NCBI GenBank assembly: GCA_040754295.1
Contig: JBFMCQ010000003.1
Location: 49,025-113,024, forward strand
DNA length: 64,000 nt
Source of the DNA: Solimonas sp040754295
GTDB lineage: Bacteria; Pseudomonadota; Gammaproteobacteria; Nevskiales; Nevskiaceae
Reading direction: 5' to 3'
The position numbers and the translations under genes were made by a program. Below, in pieces: positions 1 through 9,361 of the stretch (its first letter is position 1; the number at the start of each line of letters is the position of its first letter). The notes beneath the pieces are model-generated. The model made no database searches and was not told the origin of the DNA. It was given only the letters and a program-made list of their open reading frames with translations.

Positions 1-475
1 CGACATCGCCGCGCTTTACGCTCGGCACACGCAGCTCGAGCACCGCGGTTTCGCCGGGCACCAGGGCCGTCCACAGGCTGCCTTCAGGGCTGTGGTTGCG
101 CGCGTCGTAAGGGCCTTGCACGGTGCGCCCGGCGGCATCGTAGATCCACAGCGACGCGCCGTCGGGCACGTGGAAGCGCGTGAACTCCATCAGTAAGGCC
201 TGTGCACCTGCGGAGTACACCCGTGTGCGCCAGCGGCCGACGCCGGCCTGCTCGTCCCAGACGCCGCCCGACAGGTCCACCGGCAGCGGAACGGTCACGG
301 CGAACAGCGCCGGGCCGCGGCCCTTGACGTTTTCCGCAGCCTCGATCGCTTTTGCGGTAACCGCGGGCGATGCAACATGCAAGGGCAGAGCGTCGAGCCG
401 CGACAGGTCCGGCTGCAAGGCGGCCTGCGCCGCGGGCAGCCACAAGGAAAGAACCAGCAGCCAGATGCGGCGCAT
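1..475 (-). CDS. Secreted serine-protease-like protein, N-terminal part (cut by window edge)
   Basis: The frame runs off the left edge; 158 residues are visible. It starts at the ATG ending at 475, 8 nt behind a GGAG ribosome binding site. Residues 1-18 form a signal peptide (MRRIWLLVLSLWLPAAQA). The rest resembles the propeptide of secreted lysyl-endopeptidase/trypsin-like proteases, with the recurring pattern of a 'W..RV.S.GA..L.MEFTRFHVP.GA.LWIYD' beta domain (residues about 83-115). That comparison is from family memory. The catalytic domain would lie outside the window, so the protease activity is inferred only. It could also be another secreted protein sharing this N-terminal domain. 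Confidence 0.6.
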   Translation of the reverse strand, partial: MRRIWLLVLSLWLPAAQAALQPDLSRLDALPLHVASPAVTAKAIEAAENVKGRGPALFAVTVPLPVDLSGGVWDEQAGVGRWRTRVYSAGAQALLMEFTRFHVPDGASLWIYDAAGRTVQGPYDARNHSPEGSLWTALVPGETAVLELRVPSVKRGDV

Positions 476-784
476 CGTCAGTCTCCGTTGGTCGGTCGCG
501 CGTCCCTGCGCTGGTCCAACTAATGTGGGAATCAGCGGAGTGTAACCGCTCGCTGTTGCCGCATCGTGTGCACCGCGTCTCGCTTCGGCAAACGAGCCGG
601 CCCCGCCAGATTCGGATGCAGGCCGACTGCCTGTCGTGCCCTGAAGCGTCGGACGTGATCCGTTGACCGCCGCGCGGAACCGCCGTGCCGTCACGCCGTC
701 AGATTACAAGCCCGTTGGTAGCTGATCGGCGTCAATGCCGGTGTAGGAGCGGTTTCCCATGCTGACCGGGTTTCACATGCGAGT
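476..784. other. Divergent intergenic region
   Basis: This 309-bp gap separates the leftward protease-like gene from the rightward P-type ATPase gene. I see no credible coding frame in it. It contains an Anr/FNR-like half-symmetric site at 722-735, listed separately. The piece TGTAGGAGCGG at 742-752 resembles one arm of a common gamma-proteobacterial intergenic repeat, but no second arm follows. Confidence 0.5.
722..735 (+). promoter_or_regulatory. Anr/FNR-like box upstream of P-type ATPase gene
   Basis: CTGAT-CGGC-GTCAA matches the TTGAT-N4-ATCAA consensus at 8 of 10 positions, and GTCAA right arms occur in known Anr/Dnr sites. Its centre (728.5) lies about 30 bp ahead of a weak -10-like CATGCT (758-763), nearly the same geometry as the much better site in front of nhaD. 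Activation by an FNR-family regulator under low oxygen is an inference. Confidence 0.35.
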
Positions 785-790
785 GTGCAC

Positions 791-3700
791 ATGCCGGTAT
801 TCCAGCGGTCGCAGCAGCAGCTTTCACGATCGGTCACCGAGGTCCGCCGCTTTCTGCGGCGCGGCGGGCGGCGGGTGTGGAGCAGCGGCCAGCGCGTCCA
901 CGTGGAGCTGCGCGAGCTGCCGCCGCAGCCGGGCGAGGCCGTGGCTGCGCTCGAGGCGGCGGCCGCGCGCGTGCGCGGTGTGGCCTGGGCGCGCGTGCGC
1001 GCCGATCTCGGCGCGCTGGTGGTGCAGCACCGCATCCGCGCCCGGCAGCCGCAGGCGCGCCGGGCCGCGGTCGAGCGCCTGGAGGACGCACTGGTGCGGG
1101 CCGTCGTCGACGCCGAAACCGCGCTGGGCCTGAACCGCGCGCCGCTGTCCGGCGTGGCCCATCCGGAGCGCCATCCGGGCCACTGGACGCCGCTGGCACG
1201 CACGCTGCTGGAGCTGGGGGTGGATGCCGCGAGCGTCGCCGGCGGCTGGGCGCTGCGCCGTGCCGGCGTCGGGCGCCCGAGCCTGGGCGTGGACCTGGCG
1301 GCGCTGCAGTCCGCCATGGCCAACACCCCGGCGCTGCGGCGCTGGTTGGAGCGCTACCTCGGCATCGCGCTCACCGAAGTGGGGCTGGAGCTGTCCGGCG
1401 CCCTGCTGCATGCCGTGCTGCAGGGCGAGCTGGGTGCGGCGGCGGACATCCTGCACCGCTCGCTGCGGCTGCGCGAGCTGGCGGCGCGCCGGCGCCTGTG
1501 GCAGCAGTGGGAGCCGCGCCTGTGCGCGGACGGCGAGCTCGTCGCGCCGCCGCCCGCGGCGCGGCCGCGTCCGCTGCCCGACGGTCCTTTCGAGCGCTAC
1601 GCGGCGAGCGCTGCGGCCGGCACGCTCGCCGCCTTCGCCGCCACGCTGTTCGCTCGGGGCGAGATGGAGCAGGCCGCGGCCGCCATCTTCGGCGGCCTGC
1701 CCAAGCCGGCGCGGCGCGGCCGTGCCGCCTTCGCCGCGCAGCTCGGCTACCGCCTGGCCCGGGCCGGCGTGATGGTGATGGAGCCGCAGGTGCTGCGACA
1801 CCTGGAGCGGCTGGATACGGTCGCCGTGAGCGCGGCGCTGATCGATACCGATCCGCAGGGCGCAAGCCGGCTGCTCGATGCCGCGGCCCGCGCGCAGTTC
1901 GGCTGCGTGGTGGTCGGCTCGCGCGTGCTCGACGCCGCCGCCGGCCGCGTGCGCCACCTGGCGCTGCACGGCGCCGATGCGGTGCGCGCACTGCAGGAGG
2001 AGGGCCACGGCGTGATGTTCTTCGGCCGCGGTCCCGACGACGCCTACGCCGCCGCCGACTGCAGCATGGCGCTGTGGGACGAGGGCAGCCTGCCGGCGGC
2101 CGGCGCCCATCTGCACTGCGACGGCGGGCTGGCGCAGGCCGCGGCCCTGGTGGAAGCCGCCGCCACGGCGCGCCGCGCGGCCGAGCAGGTCCTGCAGCTG
2201 TCGATGGCCGAGGTGGCGCTGAGCCTGGCGCTCTCCGCCGGCGGCCTGGATCGCCAGGCCACGCGGCGCATCATGGCTGCGGCCAGCGCCGCCTCGGTGG
2301 TGGCCATGGCCGACGGGCTGCGTCTGGCGCAGGGCCTGGCCTGGCCCGCAAGCGCTGCCTCCGCCGCGGTCGCGGCGCCGGCCTGGCACCGTCTGACTGC
2401 GGACGAGGTGCTGCACCGGCTCGGCAGCCGCCTGCAGGGCCTGAGTGCGGAGGAGGCCGCCGCGCGGCGCCCGGTGCTGCCGCCCACGCCGCCGCGGCTG
2501 CTGCAGCTGGCGCGCCTCATGCTCGACGAGCTGCGCAACCCGATGACGCCCGCGCTGGCCGCCGGTGCCGGCCTGTCGCTGCTCGCCGGCGGCGCGGTCG
2601 ACGCCCTGCTGGTGGCCGCCGTGCTGGCGGTGAATACGGCCTACGGCGGCCTGCAGCGCTATCGCGCCGACGCGCTGGTGCGGCAGCTGTCGCGGCACGA
2701 GCGCAGTTGCCTGCGGGTACGGCGCGACGGCGCCGTGTGCAGCGTCGCCGACGACGAGCTGGCGGTGGGCGACGTCCTCGAGCTGGGCGCCGACGAGCTG
2801 GTGCCCGCCGACTGCCGTATCCTCGAAGCCTGCGACCTGGAGGTGGACGAATCCAGCCTCACCGGCGAATCGCTGCCGGTGGCCAAGGCGCCCGGACCCT
2901 GCGACGCCGCCAACCTGGCGGAGCGCCGCTGCATGCTCTACCAGGGCACGGCGGTCTCGGCGGGGACCGCCGTGGCGGTGGTGGTCGCGCTCGGTGCCGA
3001 CACCGAGCTGGGCCGCGCCGCGGCCGCCTCCGACGGGACCGCCTTCTCCTCGGGCGTGGAGGCGCGCCTGGCGCAGCTGACCCGCTACACGGTGCCGGTG
3101 GCGGCGGCGAGCGCGTTGGCGCTGGCGGCCAGCGAGCGCATGCGCGGCCGGCCGTTGCGCGAAGTGTTGTCGACGGCGGTGAGCCTGGCGGTGGCCGCGG
3201 TACCGGAGGGCCTGCCGCTGCTGGCCTCGCTGGCCCAGCTCGCGGCCGCCGGACGCCTGTCCCGGCGCGGAGCGCTGGTGCGCAGTGCGCGCGCCATCGA
3301 GGCGCTGGGCCGCATCGACCTGCTGTGCTGCGACAAGACCGGCACGCTCACCGAGGGCCGCATCCGTCTGGTGCGGGTCTCCGACGGCGACAGCGTGCAG
3401 GCTGCCGACGCGCTCGACGAGGCGCACCGGGAGATCGTCGCGGTGGCGCTGCGCGCCAGCCCGTCCAGCTCCGGCGGCGCGCCGGTGGCGCACATGACCG
3501 ACCGGGCGCTGATCGAGGCGGCGCATGCGGCCGAGGTGGGCAGCCACGACGGCCTGAGCGACTGGCAGCGTCTGCACGAGATGCCCTTCCAGTCCGCGCG
3601 CGCCTTCCATGCCAGCCTCGCCGAGCATGGCGACGGCCGGCTGATCAGCGTCAAGGGGGCGCCCGAGGTGGTGCTGCCGCGCTGCCGCAGCCGGCGGCTC

Positions 3701-4924
3701 GGCGGCAGCGAGCAGGTGCTGGACCGGGCCGGCCGCGAGGCTCTGCTGCGCGAGGCCCGGGCGCTGGCGGGCCGCGGCTACCGCGTGCTGGCCGTGGCCG
3801 AGCGCGAGGCGCACGAGAAGCGCCCCATCGATCCGGACCGGGTCGACCGGCTGGGCTTCCGCGGCTTTATCGCCTTCGCCGACCCGGTACGGCCGAGCGC
3901 GCGCGCGGCGGTGGACCAGCTGCGCCGCGCGGGTGTCGGCGTGGTGATGCTCACCGGCGACCACCCGGACACCGCTGCGGCCATCGCCGCGGACCTGGGC
4001 CTCGACGGCGGTCGCCGCGTGGTCACCGGCGCCGAGCTGGACGCGCTCGGCGACGCCGAGCTGGCCGCGCTGGCACCGCAGGTGGCGGTGTTCGCGCGCG
4101 TCACGCCGGCGCATAAGGTGCGCATCGTCAGGGCGTTCCAGAGCCTCGGCCGCACCGTCGGCATGACCGGCGACGGCGCCAACGATGCGCCGGCCATCCG
4201 CCTGGCCGACGTCGGCATCGCCCTGGGCGAGCGCAGCACCGCCGCGGCGCGCAACGCCGCCGGCCTGGTGGTGACCGACGGCCGCATCGAGACCCTCGTC
4301 GGCGCGGTGCTGGAAGGGCGCGCGCTGTGGCTGTCGGTGCGCGACGCGCTGGGCCAGCTGGTCGGCGGCAACCTGGGCGAGATCGCCTTCACCCTGGCCG
4401 GCGGCCTGCTCGGCGGCCGCGCCCCGCTCAACGCGCGCCAGCTGCTGCTGGTGAACCTGCTCACCGACGCCTTGCCGGCGCTGGCCCTGGCGCTGCGCCC
4501 GCCGGCCGGCAAGACGCCGGAAGACCTGCTGCGCGCCGGACCCGAAGCCAGCCTCGGCCCCGAGCTGATGCGCGAGCTGAGCCTGCGCGCCGGCATCACC
4601 GCGACGGTGGCCACGGCGGCCTGGACGGCGGCGCGTCTGGGCGGCCGCCGGGGTGCCGGCAGCGTCGGGCTGCTGGCGCTCACCGGCACCCAGCTCACCC
4701 AGGCGCTGCTGGTCGGGCGCGGCAACCGCGCGGTGACCCTGGCCAGCCTCGGTTCGCTGGCGGCCCTGGTCGCGGTGGTGCAGACGCCGGTGCTGAGCCA
4801 GTTCTTCGGCTGCCGCCCGCTGGGGCCGATCGGCCTGCTGCAGGCGGCCGCCGCATCCGCGGCCGGCGGCGCGGCCCAGGCGCTGCTGCCGCGCCTGCTG
4901 CGCCTTGGCGGAGCGCGGTCCTGA
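791..4924 (+). CDS. Very large cation-transporting P-type ATPase (CtpI-like)
   Basis: This 1377-residue protein would use ATP to move a cation across the inner membrane. Visible core motifs are TGES (about residue 691, actuator loop), PEGLP in the ion-binding helix (about 805), the phosphorylated Asp in DKTGTLT (D848) and GDGANDAP (about 1127). PEGLP replaces the CPC/CPx motif of heavy-metal pumps, so the core is calcium/P2-like. The roughly 600-residue N-terminal extension holds weak heavy-metal-associated-like repeats without CxxC and resembles mycobacterial CtpI. The ATG at 791 follows a GTG at 785 in frame, so either could start translation. It converges on a metal-efflux operon and has an Anr/FNR-like box upstream. 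The substrate is unknown. Confidence 0.85.
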   Translation: MPVFQRSQQQLSRSVTEVRRFLRRGGRRVWSSGQRVHVELRELPPQPGEAVAALEAAAARVRGVAWARVRADLGALVVQHRIRARQPQARRAAVERLEDALVRAVVDAETALGLNRAPLSGVAHPERHPGHWTPLARTLLELGVDAASVAGGWALRRAGVGRPSLGVDLAALQSAMANTPALRRWLERYLGIALTEVGLELSGALLHAVLQGELGAAADILHRSLRLRELAARRRLWQQWEPRLCADGELVAPPPAARPRPLPDGPFERYAASAAAGTLAAFAATLFARGEMEQAAAAIFGGLPKPARRGRAAFAAQLGYRLARAGVMVMEPQVLRHLERLDTVAVSAALIDTDPQGASRLLDAAARAQFGCVVVGSRVLDAAAGRVRHLALHGADAVRALQEEGHGVMFFGRGPDDAYAAADCSMALWDEGSLPAAGAHLHCDGGLAQAAALVEAAATARRAAEQVLQLSMAEVALSLALSAGGLDRQATRRIMAAASAASVVAMADGLRLAQGLAWPASAASAAVAAPAWHRLTADEVLHRLGSRLQGLSAEEAAARRPVLPPTPPRLLQLARLMLDELRNPMTPALAAGAGLSLLAGGAVDALLVAAVLAVNTAYGGLQRYRADALVRQLSRHERSCLRVRRDGAVCSVADDELAVGDVLELGADELVPADCRILEACDLEVDESSLTGESLPVAKAPGPCDAANLAERRCMLYQGTAVSAGTAVAVVVALGADTELGRAAAASDGTAFSSGVEARLAQLTRYTVPVAAASALALAASERMRGRPLREVLSTAVSLAVAAVPEGLPLLASLAQLAAAGRLSRRGALVRSARAIEALGRIDLLCCDKTGTLTEGRIRLVRVSDGDSVQAADALDEAHREIVAVALRASPSSSGGAPVAHMTDRALIEAAHAAEVGSHDGLSDWQRLHEMPFQSARAFHASLAEHGDGRLISVKGAPEVVLPRCRSRRLGGSEQVLDRAGREALLREARALAGRGYRVLAVAEREAHEKRPIDPDRVDRLGFRGFIAFADPVRPSARAAVDQLRRAGVGVVMLTGDHPDTAAAIAADLGLDGGRRVVTGAELDALGDAELAALAPQVAVFARVTPAHKVRIVRAFQSLGRTVGMTGDGANDAPAIRLADVGIALGERSTAAARNAAGLVVTDGRIETLVGAVLEGRALWLSVRDALGQLVGGNLGEIAFTLAGGLLGGRAPLNARQLLLVNLLTDALPALALALRPPAGKTPEDLLRAGPEASLGPELMRELSLRAGITATVATAAWTAARLGGRRGAGSVGLLALTGTQLTQALLVGRGNRAVTLASLGSLAALVAVVQTPVLSQFFGCRPLGPIGLLQAAAASAAGGAAQALLPRLLRLGGARS

Positions 4925-4980
4925 CGGATGACCCAAAACTCAGTTGATCATGGTCAACAACGGGCAAGGCTCTCGCACCG

Positions 4981-7900
4981 TCACAACTGCTTCTCGGGTT
5001 CCTGCGCGAACAATCGATAAAGGGCCGGCAACACCAGAAGCGTGAGCAGCGTCGACGACAGGATGCCGCCGATCACGACGGTGGCCAGCGGTCGCTGCAC
5101 CTCGGACCCGATGCCGGTGTTGAAGGCCATCGGCACGAAACCGAGCGCGGCGACCAGCGCCGTCATCAGCACCGGACGCAGGCGCGTCAGCGCCCCCTCG
5201 CGGATCGCGGCGTCGAGCGCCGTGCCATCCGCGCGCAGGCTGCGGATGAAGCTGATCATCACCAGGCCATTGAGCACGGCCACGCCCGACAGCGCGATGA
5301 AGCCGACGCCGGCCGAGATCGATAGCGGGATATCGCGCAGCCAGAGCGCGGCAACGCCGCCGGTCAGTGCGAGCGGCACGCCGGTGAAGATCAGCAGCGC
5401 ATCCCGCATCGAGCCGAAGGCCAGCCACAGCAGCGCCATGATCAGGGCCAGCGTCAGCGGCACGACGACGGCGAGCCGCCGGCTCGCCGACTGCAGCTGT
5501 TCGAAGGTGCCGCCGTAGTCGACCCAGTAGCCGGCCGGCAGCTCGGCGTCGCCGGCGACCCGATCGCGCAACTCCGCGATGAAGCTGCCGAGGTCGCGAT
5601 CGCGGACGTTGGCGGTGACGACGACGCGGCGCTTGCCGTTCTCGCGATTGATCTGGTTGGGTCCCGGTGCCAGCGCGAGCTTCGCGACTTCGCCCAGGGG
5701 CACGTAGCCGCCGTCCGGCAGCGGCACGGGCAGGCCTGCCATCGCGTCGATGTCTTCGCGCTGGGGGTCCGGCAGGCGGATCACGACGTCGTGCCGGCGG
5801 TCGCCGTCGAAGATCATGCCGGCCGGCCGGCCGCCGTAAGCCGCGGCAACCACGGCCTGCAGCGCAGCGACGTCGAGCCCGTAGCGCGCGAGTTGTTCGC
5901 GCAGCGGCTCGACGCTGAGCACGGGCAGACCGCTCACCTGCTCCAGCGCGACGTCTTGGGCGCCGGCGACGCCGGCGACGAGCCCCTCCAGTCGCTCGCC
6001 GATGACCGCCAGCGTCTCCAGGTCGTCACCGTACACCTTGACTGCGACATCGGCGCGCACGCCGGACAGCAGCTCGTTGAAGCGCATCTGGATCGGCTGC
6101 GTGAACTCGTAGTTGTTGCCCGGAATCGGCCGCACGGCTGCTTCCAGATCGGCCACCACCTGCGCCTTGGGCTTGCGCGGGTCGGGCCACTGCGCGCGGT
6201 CCTTGAGGAAGATGAAGTTGTCGGCGACCGACGGCGGCATCGGGTCGGTGGCGATGTCGGCCGTGCCGATCTTGGCGACGATGTGGTCGACTTCGGGCAG
6301 CGTCTTCACCGCCGCTTCGAGCTGAGCCTGCATGCCAACGGCCTGTGTCAGGCTGGTGCCGGGGATGCGCAGCGCATGCATCGCGATGTCGCCCTCGTCG
6401 AGGCTGGGCAGGAACTCCGAGCCCATGCGCGCGGCGAGCGCGCCGGTCACGACGACCAGCAGCGCGGCCAGGACGACCACCGCATGGCGTGCGCGCAGGC
6501 TCGCATCGAGCAGCGGCGCATAGACCGCTTGCGCCCAGCGCATGACGCGCACTTCGCCATGCGCCTGCGGCTGCGGCACGAACAGCGCGACGGCCGCCGG
6601 CACCGCCGTGACCGACAGGATCATCGCGGCGACGAGCGCCATCACGACGGTCTGCGCCATCGGATGAAACATTTTTCCCTCGACGCCGCTGAGCGTGAGG
6701 ATCGGCAGGTAGACGACGGTGATGATGAAGACACCGAACAGCGCCGGCCGGATGACGTCGTGCGTGGCCTCGAAGACCACGCGCAGACGCTCGGCCAGCG
6801 ACATGCGCTGCCCCGATTCCGACGCCAGCGCCAGCCGTCTCAGGCAGTTCTCGACGATGATCACGGCGCCGTCGACGATCAGGCCGAAGTCGAGCGCACC
6901 CAGGCTCATCAGGTTGGCCGAGATGCCGCTCTGCACCATGCCGGTGATCGTCAGCAGCATCGTCAGCGGGATCACCATCGCCGTGAGCAGCGCCGCGCGC
7001 AGATTGCCGAGCAGCAGGAACAGCACGGCAATGACCAGCAGCGCGCCCTCGACCAGGTTCTTCGCAACGGTGCGCAGGGTCTTGTCGACCAGCGTCGTGC
7101 GGTCGTACGCGGTCACGACCTTGATGCCGGGCGGCAGCGACGGCCCGAGCGCATCGATGCGCTCGGCCACCGCGCGTGCGACTTCGCGGCTGTTCTCGCC
7201 CACGCGCATGAACACGGTGCCGAGCACGATTTCATGGCCGTCCTGCGTCGCCGCACCCGTGCGCAGCTCGGAGCCGATGGCGACCTCGGCGACGTCGGAC
7301 ACGCGCAGCGGCGCACCGGCAATGGTGCGGATCACGACGGCGCCGAGCGCGTCGATGGCGTCCGCCGCGTCGATCTGGCCGGGCACCCGCAGCAGCATCT
7401 GCTGCCCGTGACGTTCGACGTATCCGGCACCGGCGTTGGCGTTGTTGCGCAGCAGCGCCGCTTCCAGGTCGGCGATGCCGATGCCGTAGCCGAGCAGGCG
7501 CGCGGGGTCCGGCTGCACGAGATACTGCTTCGTGTAGCCGCCGATCGAGTTCACGTCGGCGACTCCGGGCACGCGCAGCAGCTGCGGGCGCACGATCCAG
7601 TCCTGCACCAGGCGCAGGTCCATCGCCGTCACCGGCGATCCGTCGGCGTTGACGGCGCCCGGCTCGGCGTCGACGCTGTACATGTAGATCTCGCCCAGCC
7701 CCGTCGCCGCCGGCCCCATCTGCGGCTCGATGCCTCGGGGCAGAACGCCGGCGACCGCCTGCAGCCGCTCGGCGACCTGCTGGCGCGCGAAGTACGGGTC
7801 GGTGCCGTCTTCGAACACGACGGTGACCTGCGAGAGCCCGTAGCGCGACAGCGAGCGCGTGTAGTCGAGCCGCGCCAGGCCCGCCATCGCCGTTTCCAGC

Positions 7901-8103
7901 GGCAGCGTGATGCGCTGCTCGGCCTCCAGCGGCGTGTAGCCTTCGGCCTCGGTATTGATCTGGACCTGGACGTTGGTGATGTCCGGCACCGCGTCGATCG
8001 CCAGGTGCTGGAAGTTCCACAGGCCCAGCAGGGCGAGGGCCAGGGTCGCCAGCAGCACCGGCACGCGCTGCCGGATCGAGATGTCGAGAATGCGTTGGAG
8101 CAT
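4981..8103 (-). CDS. czcA: Heavy-metal efflux RND permease, CzcA type
   Basis: This 1040-residue inner-membrane proton antiporter is the pump of a tripartite metal efflux complex with the adaptor and outer-membrane protein encoded just upstream. The TM4 signature DFGLIVDGAVIIVEN (from D405) matches the divalent-cation (Zn/Co/Cd) class of heavy-metal RND pumps rather than the Cu/Ag class. The usual layout of two repeated halves, each one helix, a large periplasmic loop and five helices, can be followed, and the length is normal. It starts 10 nt after the czcB stop, so it is the last gene of a czcC-B-A operon. Substrate choice is inferred from the motif. Confidence 0.93.
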   Translation of the reverse strand: MLQRILDISIRQRVPVLLATLALALLGLWNFQHLAIDAVPDITNVQVQINTEAEGYTPLEAEQRITLPLETAMAGLARLDYTRSLSRYGLSQVTVVFEDGTDPYFARQQVAERLQAVAGVLPRGIEPQMGPAATGLGEIYMYSVDAEPGAVNADGSPVTAMDLRLVQDWIVRPQLLRVPGVADVNSIGGYTKQYLVQPDPARLLGYGIGIADLEAALLRNNANAGAGYVERHGQQMLLRVPGQIDAADAIDALGAVVIRTIAGAPLRVSDVAEVAIGSELRTGAATQDGHEIVLGTVFMRVGENSREVARAVAERIDALGPSLPPGIKVVTAYDRTTLVDKTLRTVAKNLVEGALLVIAVLFLLLGNLRAALLTAMVIPLTMLLTITGMVQSGISANLMSLGALDFGLIVDGAVIIVENCLRRLALASESGQRMSLAERLRVVFEATHDVIRPALFGVFIITVVYLPILTLSGVEGKMFHPMAQTVVMALVAAMILSVTAVPAAVALFVPQPQAHGEVRVMRWAQAVYAPLLDASLRARHAVVVLAALLVVVTGALAARMGSEFLPSLDEGDIAMHALRIPGTSLTQAVGMQAQLEAAVKTLPEVDHIVAKIGTADIATDPMPPSVADNFIFLKDRAQWPDPRKPKAQVVADLEAAVRPIPGNNYEFTQPIQMRFNELLSGVRADVAVKVYGDDLETLAVIGERLEGLVAGVAGAQDVALEQVSGLPVLSVEPLREQLARYGLDVAALQAVVAAAYGGRPAGMIFDGDRRHDVVIRLPDPQREDIDAMAGLPVPLPDGGYVPLGEVAKLALAPGPNQINRENGKRRVVVTANVRDRDLGSFIAELRDRVAGDAELPAGYWVDYGGTFEQLQSASRRLAVVVPLTLALIMALLWLAFGSMRDALLIFTGVPLALTGGVAALWLRDIPLSISAGVGFIALSGVAVLNGLVMISFIRSLRADGTALDAAIREGALTRLRPVLMTALVAALGFVPMAFNTGIGSEVQRPLATVVIGGILSSTLLTLLVLPALYRLFAQEPEKQL

Positions 8104-8113
8104 GATCGGGCGC

Positions 8114-9361
8114 TCAGTGATCGTGGCTGGCGCCCGACTTTTCGATGTCGGCCTTGATCAGGTAGCTGTTCTCCGCCACGTAGCGCGCGCCGGCGTCGAT
8201 GCCGCCGAGCACTTCCGCCCAGGTCTCGTCCTGGCGACCCAGCTCCAGCATGCGCACCTCGTAGGTCTCGCCGATTTGCTCGAAGACGACGGTGAAGTCG
8301 CGGAAGGTCTGCAAGCCGCTGCGCCTGACCGCCAGCGGCACGCGCGTCTCGCCGATCTGTACCGAGCCGCGCACGAACAGCCCGGGCATCCAGCGGCGCC
8401 CGGCGTTGTCGAGCACGACGCGGGCGGTGTAGACGCCGCTCGGTGCGCCGTGCGCATCGCCTTCGGCCGGGGCGATCCGCCGAATCCGGCCTTCGGTTTC
8501 GAGCGCGCCGTCCACGGTGCGCAGACGCACGGCCTGGCCGACCGCGGTGCGCGCGAGATCGCGCGCAAACAGCGACAGGTCCACCCACAGCGACGCATAG
8601 TCGGCAATGACGAACAGCGGCTCGTCGCCGGTGGTTTCGCCCGGATTCCCGTGGCGCTCGATGACGACACCGTCGATCGGTGCAGCGAGCGTGTACCGCT
8701 GCAGGCTGTCGTTGCTCTCGATGACCGCGAGCGGCTCGCCCGCCGCCACCGCGTCGCCGACGGATTTGGTCACGCTGCGGATCACGCCGGGATAGCGTGC
8801 CGCGAGCCGGCTGATCCGCTCCTCGTTGGGCAGCACGCGACCGTTGAGCAGCAGCGTGTCGGCGATGACCGCCGGCCCGGCGATCTCGGTGCCGACGCCG
8901 GCTTCGCGTGCGATCTGCTCCGGGATCGTCGTGCGCCCCTCGAAGCTGTCGAAAGCCCAGCGGTGCGTCCTGCCGTTTTCGCTGGCCGTGACGACGACGC
9001 TGAACGAGTGCGGCTCCGTCACCGTGCCGTCACCCAGCAGATAGTCGCCCTGCGGCGTGAAGCGGAAGCGATCGATCTTCCCGCCCAGCCGGGTCAGCTC
9101 GACGCTCACCGTGGCCGCGTCGGGCGGCAGCGGGCGGTCGTCGCGGAACAGGTAGACGTGGTATTCGGGCGGCACGCCGTCCTCGAAGATCTGCAGCTCC
9201 AGCGCGAAGTCGCCGTCGCGCAGCATGCGTCCGCGGTGCGGCCCGCGCTCGTACTCGGCGGTCGCTTCGGCCCTGGCAGAAGCTTCGGGGGTCTGCGGGT
9301 CGGAACAGGCCGGCAGCAGCACCGCGGCGAGCGCCAGCGGCAGAAGGATGCGAAAGCTCAT
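8114..9361 (-). CDS. czcB: Metal efflux periplasmic adaptor, CzcB type
   Basis: This 415-residue membrane fusion protein links the CzcA pump to the outer-membrane channel. The start at 9361 overlaps the czcC stop as ATGA and has GGAGA 8 nt upstream. A longer open frame upstream lacks a signal peptide. The N-terminus is a lipoprotein signal (ALAAVLLPAC, lipidated Cys about residue 19). A CzcB-type N-terminal beta domain follows (about 40-140), then lipoyl/barrel-sandwich and beta-barrel domains (about 160-390). The C-terminus ends in a His-Asp-His tail that might touch metal. Confidence 0.92.
   Translation of the reverse strand: MSFRILLPLALAAVLLPACSDPQTPEASARAEATAEYERGPHRGRMLRDGDFALELQIFEDGVPPEYHVYLFRDDRPLPPDAATVSVELTRLGGKIDRFRFTPQGDYLLGDGTVTEPHSFSVVVTASENGRTHRWAFDSFEGRTTIPEQIAREAGVGTEIAGPAVIADTLLLNGRVLPNEERISRLAARYPGVIRSVTKSVGDAVAAGEPLAVIESNDSLQRYTLAAPIDGVVIERHGNPGETTGDEPLFVIADYASLWVDLSLFARDLARTAVGQAVRLRTVDGALETEGRIRRIAPAEGDAHGAPSGVYTARVVLDNAGRRWMPGLFVRGSVQIGETRVPLAVRRSGLQTFRDFTVVFEQIGETYEVRMLELGRQDETWAEVLGGIDAGARYVAENSYLIKADIEKSGASHDH

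Noticed and set aside
742..752. TGTAGGAGCGG resembling an interspersed repeat arm
   Set aside because: The complementary arm is missing, so a repeat cannot be supported.
824..4936. Very long open frame antisense to the P-type ATPase gene
   Set aside because: Its translation is dominated by Arg, Gln, Ala and His without family patterns. It exists because high-GC codons on the other strand avoid stop codons.
4944..4957. TTGAT-CATG-GTCAA, an Anr-like box between the P-type ATPase and czcA
   Set aside because: It lies between two convergent gene ends with no promoter or gene start in reach, so it probably has no regulatory role.
5791..8157. 788-codon open frame antisense to czcA
   Set aside because: The opposite strand carries an unambiguous RND permease with conserved motifs; the antisense product looks random.
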